From NCBI GenBank assembly GCA_027579435.1, contig JANBPK010001193.1:62001-126000 (forward strand): a DNA stretch of 64,000 nt. Reading direction: 5' to 3'. Position numbers and translations under genes: made by a program. Source of the DNA: Candolleomyces eurysporus. Lineage: Eukaryota; Basidiomycota; Agaricomycetes; Agaricales; Psathyrellaceae. Shown here in pieces: positions 46,440-59,126 of the stretch (the stretch's first letter is position 1; each line of letters begins with the position of its first letter). The notes below the pieces were generated by a model, which saw nothing but the letters and a program-made list of their open reading frames with translations, ran no database searches and was not told the DNA's origin.

Positions 46440-47920
46440 GACAATCTAAGAGCAAAATACCGAGCTTTTATATGTTTTCTACCCTTTGTATTGATGCGCA
46501 GATGGGGTAGATTCGCATGGATACTCGCCATTTCCCCCCATAGACCCCGAGTTATCGGCTGTCTAGGGGTTGCGGATTTTTTCACCGCCCATACAGGTCT
46601 TGTTCTGAGACTGTGACCTTCTCAGCCGGCGCCCAGTCGTAAGTCAAATGACGAAAAAGAAGCACACCCCGTTATTTGCGACATTATCCGCAGCCGCTAA
46701 GTGCTATTCGCGCTGATGATACTCGGAGTAGCGCCTATGAATGACCCGTAGGCGCTCTCTAAATTTCAGTCTTGATTTAGAAGCGTCGGGTAGCACAGTT
46801 CTTCTCTCTCTTTCGGTCTCGACCCTTCAAAAGTTGGTCGAGATGTTTGTCAGGGTGGATCAGATGCACGGTGGAGTGCTTGGCGCATATGATCAAGGTC
46901 ACTTACGACAAAGTCTCGTAACCTCGGGGATGATTTGTCAAAGCAACCGAAGGTATACAATGTGAAACTTGACCAACCATCCAATCATGCCATAGAGATT
47001 TGGGCGAGTACGACATCCGTGGTAGGCGCACAGACTCTCGGGCCTTGTGCACGTGCTTCGGATTTGAACGAAAGCGATGCTCTGCCCTCACAAGCAGTTC
47101 TAGCAGATCTTTCTAAGCAGGCTTTTGGTGAAATGGATCAGAGAGCAGGGTGAAGATCACGACATCGCGGATGGGACGCGATCCGACACGAGAGAAGAGT
47201 CAGGCTGTTGCATACAGCTCTCGTCCTAGAACATAGAGCTACCGATGGGAAGCCTTCAGAGCCGGATAATTACTTCAGCGCGGTGAATTCTGCATTCCGC
47301 TGAGAAATCACAGCCATCTTGACCTCCCTTTTCGCAGAACTTGCGCCCGGTTGCCCACGAACAAGGAGAAAAACCGCGATGACGAAGGTCGACGTTTCCA
47401 CCCAATCATCGGGAAAGCAAGATCGATCTGGCCAGGTAGCATGGCGAAGGAGAAAACCAAGGGACCAAATGCAGCCAGAGAGGGGAGTGAGGAAGGACAC
47501 CATGCCATGGTCAACGAAGAGAGGTCAAAGATTTTCATCGACTAGAGATGCCGAACATCCTCGAGTCCCGGGGGAGTTGCTCTTGAGTGGGCAGAGTATA
47601 CCTTTTCAGATCGTTCAGGTCCCTTTTTGAATACTTGTGCTCACCTTACCGACCCAGGCACCCCTACAACCAACGGCAACACACGATCGTCATAATCGTA
47701 ACGCTGCCTCGTAGCTCAATCCAACTTATCCCCGTGGTTCGCTTCAGGCGATTGGCTGTGTAAAGCACTGCCTGGTCAATGATTCATGTGTGGTGCTTCT
47801 CCTCTTTGACGAGCGGGCGGTAGTAGGGAGAATCCGTGTGTGCGGTCAACGACGCACGGACACCGAACTTGAAGCTTCCGCCAAACAAGCCACAACATGA
47901 CTTTGCCCAAACTCATGGCG
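46440..47920. repeat. Segmental duplication: peroxygenase upstream flank, copy B
   Basis: Paralogous to 2160-3540. It includes a TATATAAAAG-type TATA box (46465-46473, minus strand). No intact gene recognised in either copy. Confidence 0.65.
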
Positions 47921-48438
47921 TTTATCAGTGCCTAGACAACCCACGCCTTCACCAACTGAGGTTTTAACAACCCTGCTCGCCTAGCTGGCCTCGCATGGAC
48001 TCCTGACAGTTTCAGCGGCAACGATCCCTCAAATACCCTTCCAGAAAATCTGACCTGCCCAGGCAAAAAGGCAGTATCAAAGGAACCCTCGTCTTAGTAT
48101 GCTGGGATGCAGGCGTTGGTGGAGTGCATAATAAGAGGTTGAAAGCTGCTTTATGCCGTAGATTGACATTTAAAAGGAGGATTATGCGGTTTCCGGGTGC
48201 GTGTTTTGTTGTGTTAAAATCATACAGGCCTGGAAGTCTGAAACCAGTTTAATTCCCTTTTACGTCGTCGACCACACCTGTCTTGTCCATAAATGTCGTG
48301 GTGAAATACCGCAACTATCCCTGGTGCCGGTCAAAGGGCTATTCAGATGGCTGTCTTCCACCACCCGTCTCTGTTATCAGCTCCTCACTTACCATGCCCT
48401 TACAGATATAAAGCGACCAGCGAACCCGGCGCGAACCA

Positions 48439-48990
48439 GTGAACAGGAATTCCTCCATTGCTCCCCCACATCCTAGCTTCCATCGGACCTTCAGCTCACT
48501 CGTAGTCATCGTACGCTTAAAACTGGAAGAAGCTGGTCGACATCTTTACTCTACGGTCTCGCAGACACCACTCCCTCATCCTTGTGGCTTCTTCTCGTTC
48601 AAATGTTCACTCTTCGTATCCCTACACTGTCGCGTCCCGAGCCCTGTAACGGTGTTGGCGGAGCTGCCGAACTTGCTTGTTCAAGAATTGCATACTGCGG
48701 GAGTGTGCATAGCTCCTTCGTCTGTCGATACTGTTGCAACCCCCACTGTTCGATCTTCATATTGCTACTACCCCTACGCCGATGAACAGAACTGGAGTCA
48801 AGGGATCGAAAGTGGTATTTGGAGGAAACGATTTAAAGGCACTGGTGAGTCGAAGTTGAAGGAAGGGACAGCGCAAGGAATTCAAGGGAATTTTGGATCA
48901 TCGGCGCCTCGCGAGTGTTTAGCACAACTCGACTCTTATAGGATGCGTCCATCTCTCAGAACTGGACTGCTCAATGTAAATGCCTTGTAA
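48439..48990 (+). CDS. Hypothetical protein, doubtful
   Basis: Open frame of 183 codons with no domain I recognise. A TATA-like GATATAAAGCG lies just upstream (about 48411) and a T-rich, 3'UTR-like stretch follows 49000. An alternative frame starting at 48601 has several cysteines. I keep the entry because of the promoter-like context, but the real exon structure is unknown. Confidence 0.2.
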   Translation: MNRNSSIAPPHPSFHRTFSSLVVIVRLKLEEAGRHLYSTVSQTPLPHPCGFFSFKCSLFVSLHCRVPSPVTVLAELPNLLVQELHTAGVCIAPSSVDTVATPTVRSSYCYYPYADEQNWSQGIESGIWRKRFKGTGESKLKEGTAQGIQGNFGSSAPRECLAQLDSYRMRPSLRTGLLNVNAL

Positions 48991-49429
48991 GTCATATAGC
49001 TCACAACGAAGTCTATATATATGTAGCATTTTCTCGTTCGTGTGTATTGCTCGTATGCGTTGTAGTGATTCGTTGGGTAGAACACGTTGAATGCAATATG
49101 CCTTTCCTTGGACACTTGAAAGATTTGATCACTCTTGCAATTTAGTTCCATATGTGCAACTTTCTATATGCAGATGAAATTTCCCCTTAACTTCGGGTAC
49201 AGAGGGTGGCCTTGGTTGGAGGAAGGAAGGGAACATTCAAACTTCTGCAAATTATCCCGCTGCTTTCCCGAGAAATTTTGCCGAGCCTCCATCATTGACG
49301 CTGAGTGTTGAGTCCAGATGACCCTGCTTTAACTTCCACTGGTCCCGCCGTCCTTCTCTCGAGGCCATCGCCGAGTGCAGATGACCTTTTTTTCCAGCTT
49401 CCAGCTTTCCCGTTTTCGGTGGGAGCCGG

Positions 49430-49438
49430 TATAAATAG
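49430..49438 (+). promoter_or_regulatory. TATA box of the GH62 gene
   Basis: TATAAATAG, about 95 bp upstream of the start codon at 49532. Confidence 0.6.
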
Positions 49439-49531
49439 TATACCCAGAGACTTCTCCGTGTCCTCTGAGCCCCCCGTCACAATCGCCGGCTTTTCAGATT
49501 TGGCTGAAGATCGACGCTACCTTGACACACG

Positions 49532-50956
49532 ATGAGATCCGTTCAGGCAACTGTCTTTCTTGTTGTGTCGGCGACACTTTCCGTGACTTTGGCCCAGAGT
49601 GTCCCGCTTTATGGACAGTGCGGTGGGGTGAGTAGAACGTATTTCCCTCTGCTTCTAGTTTGATAATCGGCTTGTTGACTCTGTTTTCCAGAACGGATAT
49701 ACGTAAGGAGCCATGGGTTACTCTCGTCCAATCCGCTGACTAGTTTATAAAATCGCCACTTCCAGCGGATCTACTACGTGTAGCCAAGGTGTTTGCTCGT
49801 TTGTCAACGGTAAGCTGTAAATCCTTCGTTTTAACGGGCGCAATCTGATGATCACTCAGAGTGGTACTCCCAATGTGTACTACCCGGAACGGCGAATCCA
49901 CCCTCGTCCACGAATCCTCCTTCGTCTACGAGTTCCCCTTCATCCACAAACCCCCCATCCACTACCACTTCCAACCCACCTTCCAACACTGGCGCTGCGC
50001 CCTTGCTACCTACCAGTTTTCGTTGGAGCTCCAGCGGCCCTTTGATATCCCCCAAGAACGACTCACGTAACCTGGCTGGTGTCAAAGATCCTTCCGTTGT
50101 CTATCACAATGGCCGTTGGCACGTCTTTGCTACCACTGCGAAGTCAGGTAGTTGGGGTCTCTTCTATACGAACTTCACAGACTGGTCCCAAGCGGCCACC
50201 GCTCCGTTCTTCTACCTCGACCAGTCGGGGATCGGGACGGGATACCGTGCGGCACCTCAAATCTTCTACTTCGCCCCTCAGAAGCTTTGGTATCTAATTT
50301 TCCAGAACAACAACGCGGCGTACTCGACGAACCCGGATATCAGCAACCCCCGGGGATGGACGGGTCCCATAACAATGTTTACTAGAATGCCGAGGACCAT
50401 CGAGCAGAACATCGGGAGTGGGTATTGGGTCGATATGTGGGTTATCTGTGACGCGTCGCTTTGCCACCTCTTCTCGTCCGACGATAATGGCCACCTTTAT
50501 CGATCTCAAACGACTCTCTCGAACTTCCCGAACGGGTTCAACGAGCCAGTTATCGCGTTGCAGGATTCAAAGAACATGCTTTTCGAAGCCTCAAATGTCT
50601 ACCGGTATGCCGACAACAGCTATTTGCTGCTTGTTGAGGCCATCGGGTCGGATGGGAAGAGGTGGTTTAGGTCGTGGACTTCTTCAAGCATCTCGGGATC
50701 TTGGAAGGCGTTGGCGGCTGAGGAATCGAATGCGTTTATGAGGTCTAACAATGTGGCTTTCCCTAGTGGGACGACGCAGTGGACTAGGGACTTTAGCCAT
50801 GGGGAGCTGATTCGGAGTGGGAATGACCAGGAGCTGAGGATTAATCCGTGTAAGTTGGAGTATCTGTATCAGGGGATGGATCCGAATGCGGGAGGAAATT
50901 ATGGTGATTTGCCGTGGAAGTTGGCCCTTTTGACCCAGACTAATTCACCTTGCTGA
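49532..50956 (+). CDS. Secreted CBM1-GH62 alpha-L-arabinofuranosidase
   Basis: Removes arabinose side chains from arabinoxylan outside the cell (GH62 family activity). Exons 49532-49627, 49692-49702, 49766-49809 and 49860-50956 give 415 residues. Signal peptide MRSVQATVFLVVSATLSVTLAQ is followed by a CBM1 cellulose-binding module (LYGQCGG, NGYTG, TCSQGVCSF, EWYSQCV) that is split over all four exons. A Pro/Ser/Thr linker with NPPSST units follows. The catalytic domain holds the expected acidic residues: Asp in GVKDPSVVYHNG, Asp in VDMWVICDASLCHLF and Glu in NMLFEASNVYR. The domain is full length (about 300 residues). The window's clearest plant-cell-wall enzyme, consistent with a wood- or litter-degrading fungus. 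Confidence 0.95.
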
Positions 50957-52359
50957 GCCATTATGGGAATCTCACTCAATTCAATTTACTCTCTTTATCG
51001 TCCAGTTATACCCTACTTTGTATTATGTTTCCATTTTATGCCCTGATGTAATTTTTCTTCTCTTCCAGTTATAGATATTCTCACTCAATATCAGTCTAGT
51101 TCAGTGCTGCTCAATCGCTCGCCGAGATTAACGTATTTTAGAAGATATTGATCTTAGAAAGCCTGTCAATCGTCGGCGAATCGACTCAATGACGGCCCTA
51201 AATGGCACACATGCACCATTGATTTCGTAACAGCCCGGAATCTTGACATCCAGTCGACCTCTACGTCCTGGACAATTTCCGTGTGCCTACTCTATTCCCA
51301 AACATGAACAAGTAGATAATGCCGGCTGTACCGTTCTAAATCTATTGACTCGTTACCATTAGAGGTCCTATCATTTTGGTACGCTCGCCTTGATAGATTT
51401 CGGTCTGAGCCGGACGCTGAGTACATTCTCTCGCTAGACAATCGACGAGACCGAGGTGGGTCACTTTCTTTTCATGCTAAGTTCATCTCCTTTTTCTCAG
51501 TGTCTTGATAATAGTATCTACTTGATCAACTGGCAAGTCGCATAGTGCTTCTACGTAAAGCCCGTATAATTGATTCTGCGACCATGTGCGTTTGGTAGCC
51601 ACCACCTTCTGCAGACGACGACGAAATGATCAAGAAACTGCGCATCCGTCTCATGGAGCTCTTGGAGAACCTTCGTAAAGGTGCTGAAGGAACTCTTAGG
51701 GACTAATCCCAGAAACGCGTACGTGAAACCGATCGGAAGGAAACGTAACAGACCTAAACCCGGATGATAGGAAACCCGCCATTCAACCTTGTTCTCTGGC
51801 CCAAGGGATGCCTCTAGAGTAGGCTCAAGTGTGTAAATACAATGACTGTCCCATCCGCGCTGTTGAGGGTCAAATGCCACCCCTTCTCTTGAATACGATT
51901 GCATCACTAAACAAGTCCCATGCTTTTACCTCGCCTCGCCATCGAATCCACCGACGAAACAGAGCATAGCACTCCCATCGAGCGTAACGAGCCGTCGTCA
52001 TCGCCAAAAATGGTTCTAACCAAAGCATACGGACCCTCTTGTTGGAAGTAAGAGCCGTTTGAGAATGAATCCTCTGGCTACTTGCACCACCAGCTAAGCA
52101 GCCTACCTTTGACCGTGAGAAGGTCCCTCAGGCTACTTCTGTGCTCGGCGGGAGATGCACGGTCTCGTTCAGCATAGCTATGTAGATATTAGCCTTCGCG
52201 ATTACCGTAAGGTCAGAGGAATACAGGTGCGCAAACCAGCGCCATGTCAGACTTCATTGGCTATCGCGCAGTGAGGAACTCACAGCCACGAACTGCTGGC
52301 ACCCAATTTCATCAATGTTAACGGTGCTCTGAGTCTCTTCCACAAACGTCCATCATATC
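50957..52359. other. Intergenic, one unassigned frame
   Basis: The first part is the 3'UTR of the GH62 gene. A minus frame at 51907-51551 (MMQSYSREGVAF..., 118 codons) contains hydrophobic stretches (LLRFLPIGFTYAFLGLVP) but I cannot assign it; it may be a gene fragment. Confidence 0.35.
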
Positions 52360-52499
52360 GAGTCGAACGCTGGGAGACCCTTCCTCCAGCGGACGCAAAT
52401 GTATCTCCAGGCGGCAAATGGACCCGGGTCGTCACTCACCACCAGCAAAGGAGACAAGGGGCTACCTATAGCGGAGCAATTTCCGATAGTGTCAATGTG

Positions 52500-53220
52500 A
52501 ATTATTTCCTCGTTTCGAAAGTCGATGGTGGGTGAATTCGAGTCTTTATGAGATAACAGGAGCCCAGGAAGCCGTGATCCATCGCATCCTGGATTTGTAT
52601 GGGCACCAAAAGGCTGTCATGTGGGTCCATGCGCCTGCAGGCTACGGGAAGACTGCCATCGCTGGAACTGTGGCTGAAAGGCTTGAGGAGAAATGAGGAG
52701 AGCTAGCCTTCAGCCTCGGAGCAATCTATTTTTATTGTTGGACATCTTCCAAGCGTAACAGGCCTGCACGCTTCATCGCCACCCTCGCACATCAACTCGC
52801 CACGTTCATGCTATCAAGCGAAATTCCATAATCCTCCGCAAGGCTCTGGAGGTTCAGCTGAAGAAGCTGATCGTCGAACCATTCAAGGCGATTGAAGACA
52901 TGGAAGAGATGCCGAATCGGTTGATCAGAATCGACGGACTCGACGAATGCATCAGCTTGGGCCGGGAGTGTCGAATCGATAAGAAGCATTAGGAAGACCA
53001 AGAAGTTGTTATCCGTGTCCTCGCTTCGCATTAGCTTCCTCTTTCTTTCCTCATGCTTAGTATGTCTGAAGCATGGATCAAGTAGCACGTTGAGTCGTGG
53101 CGGTTCAAAGATATGGTGGAAGTTGCGGACCTGTATGATAGTCGGGGATCACATGAGTGATGTCGAGGAGTTTGTCGGGGCAGAATTTGGTCGTATCGGG
53201 CGTGGAAGGGGGGGTATCTG
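52500..53220 (+). pseudogene. NACHT-domain NTPase pseudogene
   Basis: The frame reads AVIHRILDLYGHQKAVMWVHAPAGYGKTAIAG, a Walker A motif of the agaricomycete NACHT type, then VAERLEEK and a TGA stop at 52694-52696. Beyond it the same frame continues GELAFSLGAIYFY, then SSKRNRPARFIATLAHQLA. In a shifted frame it goes on with QLKKLIVEPF and the Walker B-like LIRIDGLDEC, then another stop. NACHT NTPases in fungi act in self/non-self recognition and cell death. Here the gene is broken by at least one stop and a frameshift and lacks any C-terminal repeat domain. Confidence 0.7.
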
Positions 53221-53439
53221 TTAGCAACAGCTTCTGCGCCAAGGATCACGCTCTTCTGCCATTGCTTGGAGCTCGTCCAGAGGACGAGAATGAGGAAGTA
53301 AGTCGGGATCGGCTACTGACAAAACGGCTGAGTCAGATGACGAGGACGAAGATGATGTCGGAGAAAGGGTCCCGGGGATTAGTAAAGCGTGCGAGGGTGG
53401 AACACTCTTTGTAGAAGTGAGTATAGTTCCCATTTAGAC

Positions 53440-53880
53440 ACTCATTCGTTGTATTTGTGCCAGTTCTTTCGGCCCGACATCCCCATGTTCTTCTCAATAT
53501 GGCTCGTCTTTGTCTTCTTTCCACGTTTACACCGTTCGTCGGACCTTGTCTTGACGCCGCCCCGCCTATCCCTCCTTAGCCTCCCCGACTTCTCCATCAT
53601 ATCGCTCCTTCTGCTTAGTCCAATACATATTACCATCAACCCACCCTCTCTGCCTCCGGAGTATCTTCCATAACCGAATCGGTGTTCTGTTGAGCAACGG
53701 CTTACAATTATGGCAGACCAATGGCCCACTAACCTTGTTGCCGGCAACTTAAGCTATAGTGTTCCACCCACGTTATCCACGCCTTGATGGATTTTGATTC
53801 CTGAAGAACCAAATTGAAAATTAGTACCCGGATTGGCGCGTACTAGTCCGAAGCCTATATATCACGATCGCTAATTCGTG
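53440..53880 (+). repeat. Dispersed repeat R, partial copy 5
   Basis: TCCCTCCTTAGCCTCCCCGACTTCTCCAT-like sequence at 53568 matches 39950 in copy 4. CTTGATGG...GGATTGGCGCGTAC near 53783-53850 matches 24215-24237 in copy 3. Only the distal part of the repeat is present, and it is outside the main duplicated area. Confidence 0.4.
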
Positions 53881-54181
53881 TGTGGGTTAAATCTACTGAG
53901 ATCGCAGATCCGGACGAAGAGTTGCACGGACAGGGCCCTTCTTTGAATGATTCTCTGGTTACGAGGCAGTCCAAGTTGTACATAGGATGGATCAGGGACC
54001 AGCAACGAGGATGAACTCGAGAATGCCATCATCGCCATGTCGACAACTGCTCTTTGTGTCACGATTGGCTGTTCTTGGCACTAATTTGATCGATGAAAAC
54101 AGTACAAATCCCTGTCAAATGCTGTGCTTTCAGCTGTGCCGCTGAAAGGAGAATCTACGTCCTTTCCTCAACTCTTCTACG

Positions 54182-55874
54182 ATGATCCTACTCTTCCTTG
54201 CGCTTCACTACTTCTACGGCCTGGCTTCCACTGCGCCAACCGGTGGCACAGAAACCACAACTCTCGAATCAGCCGATGGTGTTGCGGAGGTCTACAGGAC
54301 CAACTACAGGTCAACAGCCCAGATCGTCACGAGCTGCCTATCGACCGTCTTGCTCTGCACATGGTTCACGATCCACCCTGACGTTTACGGATACAAATCG
54401 ACTTGGAAGCAGAGGGTTCGAGTAAAAGTGGAGTTGTTCGTGTGGACGCTGCTGGTGCCGGAGCTGGTCATGATGTGGGCATGCAACCAATGGTTTGGGG
54501 CCCGAGCGATTTGCAAAGAAATCGGTACGCCAAAGCTCATCTTCGCTCAAGGTCTCAGGCACGGCGCTGATTTCTTGTATTAAGGTTCTCGATGGAGCAC
54601 GATTGAAGGTCATTTTCTCCAAATGGGCGGCATTAGGTTCTCTTACCGCGGCGAGTGCTGCTCTCTCAATCTCAGCATGATGCTATCACCTCCACGCGAT
54701 GACGTCGATGGCCTTGTTTTCCTTGACAACCCCTGGTCTTCGATTAAAGATGACAGGCCGGATATGGAACAACGGCAATTGGCCTGTGCGATGCGTAAAG
54801 AATTGCAACGCTTACATGAAACTCTGACTCCGGAGGAGATTGTCGATCGCAGCAAAAGTGATTCACTATCCAAAACGATTGTTCTTGTTCAAACGACATG
54901 GTTCACCTTTCAGTGCATTGCGAGAGCGGTACAGGGCTTAGCAGTCACCGAGCTGGAAATCGTCACTTTGGCATACACCGCCTTAGATGGAGTGATGTGT
55001 TTCTTCTGGTGGAAGAAACCACTCGACGTGCAGTGCCCCTTGACGATAGAGTTGGGTGAACGAGAATCGAAAAAGAACTCAAGCCTGGATCTGGGCCCAG
55101 AAGCCCAATCTTGGCTCAAGGAGAGGGAGTCGGAGAGGGAAGCAGAGAGTCCAGAGAGGACCTGGCTGCCTTCCATTTTGTCAAGGGTCATTGCCAGCAT
55201 AACAGCAGGTTCGTTCTTAGAAATGATTTTATGGTTGTATCTGGCACAATTAAATCCCACTTTCATTTGCAGTCATAAAACAGCGTTCTGAGGTTAGGCC
55301 CAACGTTCGCAGTCCTCGCTTCACGATATTTCAGACTCTGAGAAACGGTTAGTTTGATGGTTCATGATGAAGAGATAGACCTAACCATTGTTACGCAAAA
55401 GTATTGGCGTATTTGTCGGACTCAGCCTCAATGTTAACAGGCGTTTTCGGACCCAACACTCATAAACGTTTCAATAGCTTTACGGCGGCTGGGGATCCGG
55501 CGTACTACATCTCTGCCACTGTCGTTAGCTTTCTTGCTTCGCTGTTTGGAGCCATCCACTGTATCAGCTGGTCATTCGTCTTCCCCAGCTTCGCCCTACG
55601 GACTCTTTGGAGAATCTCCTCAATTTTCATCACTTTCTCTCCGTTGTCAACAGGCTTTGTTCCAGCACTGACGTTGTACGTCGGCAACAGCTTTTGGACG
55701 CACAGTCCCGGATGGCTCCTTGGGCTTCTGGAAATTCTTAATCTCTTTGTCCTCGGTCCGTTGTACATCCTTGGTCGTATCATCCTTCTTGTTCTAGCCT
55801 TTCGTAGCCTTTCCAGTACTCCTTCCACGGGTCATCAATCAATTGAGTGGGCTGACTTTATACCGCACATTTGA
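54182..55874 (+). CDS. Fungal multi-span membrane protein of unknown function
   Basis: Four exons, 54182-54524, 54585-55208, 55273-55347 and 55402-55874, all in frame, give 504 residues. It belongs to a common uncharacterised agaricomycete membrane protein family. Family landmarks are IVTSCLSTVLLCTWFTIHPDV, VWTLLVPELVMMWACNQWF, the exon-spanning WSTIEGHFLQMGGI, DRSKSDSLSKTIVLVQTTWF, TELEIVTLAYTALD and WWKKPLDVQCPL. The C-terminal block has FGAIHCISWSFVFPS, LWRISSIF and WADFIPHI. The N terminus MILLFLALHYFYGLAST is a signal peptide. About seven hydrophobic segments suggest a membrane location. Function is not known. Confidence 0.85.
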
Positions 55875-57018
55875 CCCTCTACTTTGATTCCCGATCGATC
55901 GCTTTTCCGTTCTGCTACATATCTAATACCATCTAGTTTCACTGGGTTGCGGCGTAGTAGTGCGACAAAATGGAGAGTTGAATCGGAGGCGATGGAGTGG
56001 GACTGGGAGGGTTGTGGTACATCAACCATACGCCTGGTGCCGTCGTTACAAAGTTCAGGGTAAGAAATGGGCCGTTAACACCTGTTGAGATGGATAGCGC
56101 TCTCTCAGCAACTCTCGAAGGAGCTGCCCCTTGTGCCGAGCTCTCCAATCTGGCATGCATGGTGCAAAACCCATCGTTCCAATGACATACTTCAAATCGG
56201 TAAGGATCAAACTTCAAACGCAGAGTCCAAGCAACCTGTGAGATAACGTGCCCCTGTGTTTACCAGAACCTGGATTCTAGGTCTAAGAGGATCTCCGAGA
56301 ACTAGAGCATGTTTACACGTGGAATAATATTCCGTGGGGAGCGGGGGTGCAATGGCTCAGCCAACAGACTTCTGGTGCTGGGAAGCTCACTACAACCCGC
56401 ATGGGGAACAAGACCTGCCCCGACCGCTTGCCTTCGAATCCCAAGCAACCTATGGGCTCGGTTATATTCCAATACATTCCTCACTTCGAAATAGCTTCTG
56501 AGAAGACCGACGTCACAAAACGACTTGGAGAAGTCGTGCACGGTTCGTAGATTGTATCCGATAAGCCATCCCTGTAGAATTGGTAGAACTAGTGTGTGGT
56601 TCTCGAGTTCAACGATGTAGTTTTAGCAAGCGAGAATTTCCGTTACCGAGGCTTGATTATATATCGATATACATGTGGTAACTAGCAAAGCAAGAAACAT
56701 CTCCGTCGGTAGTTTCTCGTCGAAGTTGAAACACTGCGCCCAGAGCCGGGCAGCCCGAAAGTGGCCATGTCAGGGGATTCATGCACCGATAATCTCCACT
56801 CAATGACTGAGGAATCAGCCCCTTGTCGTGTACAGGGTAATAATTTCATGGAGAATCTTAATCTCATGGGAGAAGGTTCATTCCACATGGTTATTGGGAA
56901 ACTCGTTCGTATGGAAGATTCAACATGTATGGTCAATCCTATTGGCCCAGGGAAAATATCAGAAACATTCATAAAGATGGAAGACTTTTGCCCCTCGCTC
57001 GGTCATATCTTGACTGCA
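55875..57018. other. Intergenic, no gene seen
   Basis: Short frames on both strands (for example 56217-55939, minus) lack recognisable features. The long plus frame 56761-57342 is open upstream of 57019 without a conserved start, so I treat it as untranslated. Confidence 0.4.
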
Positions 57019-57975
57019 ATGTGCTTTTCGATTAGGATAATCCTGGCCATATCATGCTTGGCCCCGAGTCTCGCCGCCCCTCCCCTACTGGCCAAGCGTG
57101 CTTACATTACAGAGCTCAAGGCCTCAATGGTGCACATCGATCAATCGTGGAAGAAGATTGAGAACGATTTCAAGGCGCTGCCCACAGTCGGTGCGACGGT
57201 GGACGATTTTAAGGTGGGCGTAAAATTTCTTTCAATGTATAGTGGGAGACTGATCACCATGGGGTACAATAGGGTGCACAGTCGGCTCTTGACGGATTCA
57301 CCAACTACATGCGCAGTGAATACGAGGTCGCGATTGAGGTAGGCCCACTCCCATTTAGGATTTCTATGTTTTTAACCATCTTCAAATATCTTCAGAGAAA
57401 CGGTCCATTTACTAATACCAAGTGGTCCGATGAGTTTCTCCAGGATATGAAGCCGTACCAATTGAACGCTGTCAGAGCGATGAGTACCTTGAAGACATAT
57501 GCGCCGGAGATTAACGGTTTGTGATCCTACTGGCTATTCGTCGTGTCCCTCTCAATATCCTCTTTGCTTAGCAACTGGTGGTAATCATCTCGTCAGGAAT
57601 TTCTACCTCAGCATGAGCAATCTATGGAACGATTTCAATGCCATGGAAGTGTATCTTGGTCGATACATTGTACGTCTGTTTGTTGAAATTCCAGAGCGAT
57701 CTCTTGACACCGATGGCTTATCACAATAGTTTCGATTCGTTGGTGGTGCGGCTCTCTTAAGTCCCATCATCAATGAGTACCATATGGTGGCAGAAATGGC
57801 TGATACAAGAGACGCTTTTTATAAGGGATACTGTGAAATTGAATGGGGTGAGCCGTGTTAAGTAAATACTTCAGGAACCATTGGGTCCCAGGGGAGATCA
57901 AGTGTTGTATCGAAGGTGGTGAAGCGAAAGAGAATTTTGAAAAGCGGTATTTCACTTATCAGGTGTCAACAATGA
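57019..57975 (+). CDS. Secreted protein of unknown function
   Basis: Six exons join in frame: 57019-57213, 57273-57338, 57396-57516, 57572-57669, 57730-57847 and 57875-57975, giving 232 residues. Start Met gives a signal peptide MCFSIRIILAISCLAPSLAA followed by a KR site (LLAKRAY). The body is helical and polar: IDQSWKKIENDFKALPTVGA, LDGFTNYMRSEYEVAIERNG, DEFLQDMKPYQLNAVRAMST. It continues with aromatic-rich LVRNFYLSMSNLWNDFNAMEV. I do not recognise the family; the first part vaguely recalls HsbA-like surface-binding proteins, a weak resemblance. The last exon is the least certain; it ends in a basic tail. An upstream in-frame ATG at 56980 would add 13 residues and spoil the signal peptide. 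Confidence 0.7.
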
Positions 57976-59126
57976 GTGACCCGAGATATTGGACGGAATC
58001 TTTTGGAAAATGGGAACGGCAATTGCGCACCCCTAGCTGGATTATCGGACAGGGAGAGATCTTTGCACATTGAGTAGAGATACAACTCGTAGACGAAACT
58101 CTCGGATACAGCATACCTTTGCATAGCCCAAGACTGCCTGTTCCCCTTCCCTGCTTAGCACCCGCGCTTTGACATCACCCATGAGCTCTAAATGCCATCA
58201 CCATGCTATTCCCGGTCTAGAAATTCCGGGGGTCCAAGTCGAGTGAACGAAAGCCGACGCGATGTCTCTTGGTAGGCTGATCCCTCGCCGGCAAGTGGAG
58301 GTGCTACCCTGAGCCTGAAACGAAGAAGCGTGAAATGTTTGGGAGCCAAACAGAGCCAAACGTGTTGGAACCAAACATCGGAAGTATGGCACTGATCCGA
58401 GGTGGGGGGCGAATAAAGAATGGGGTTCCCATTGACCGCAATACCACCCTTGAATTGGGCTCCATACACTCCACATATCCCACCCTGGATCTGAAGTGCG
58501 TGGTGTCAAAGCCCAAAACATTTTCTCATGGTGCCGATACTCTGTCCTTGCCTTATCGTTGCCGCTCTCGAGTCTCGAAAATGAACCCTAGATGTTGGCC
58601 AGTGCAATCAGACTTACGCCGGACAGCTGACCTGACCTTTCTGACGGAAGGCAAAGGAGGTTAAATTCATCATGTAATTGAGGCACATTAGAGGGATGGA
58701 GCTTCAGGGCGACGGCTCTCTGCGCAGCTGAGCCAACTCACCGTGCCGCTCACCGTTCATAGGGTAGCGCTTTTTCGTCCAGGAGTCGAGCACGTCTGTG
58801 TTTGACTCGTCACAAAACTCAAGGGTAATGCGCGTTAAGCATCTTCAACCTAGTTATCACCGCCGTGTGTACGTATCTGAGATCATAGTCAGAGATGTAT
58901 ACTCCAAGCCCTGCAGCTCGCTTAACCATAGCTACGTTCAGGATGACGCAGCTATTCGGAGGATGTATGGAGAGCGCTTCCATAGGTAGCCATCCCTTAG
59001 ACTAGACACGCACTCATATCGGCTCGGCTGTGTTTCCAATTCATTTAAGGATTACATACAGTCACCAGTAGCAACAGGAGTGCGCTTGCCTATGTCGGTG
59101 CAAACCATTAACACTCAGCGGAGCGA
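57976..59126. other. Intergenic, no gene seen
   Basis: No supported gene. Overlapping frames near 58200-58660 on both strands contain no recognisable motif. Confidence 0.4.

Noticed and set aside
46414..46455. Upstream in-frame ATG for peroxygenase B
   Set aside because: It would add 14 residues before the signal peptide and copy A has no such extension.
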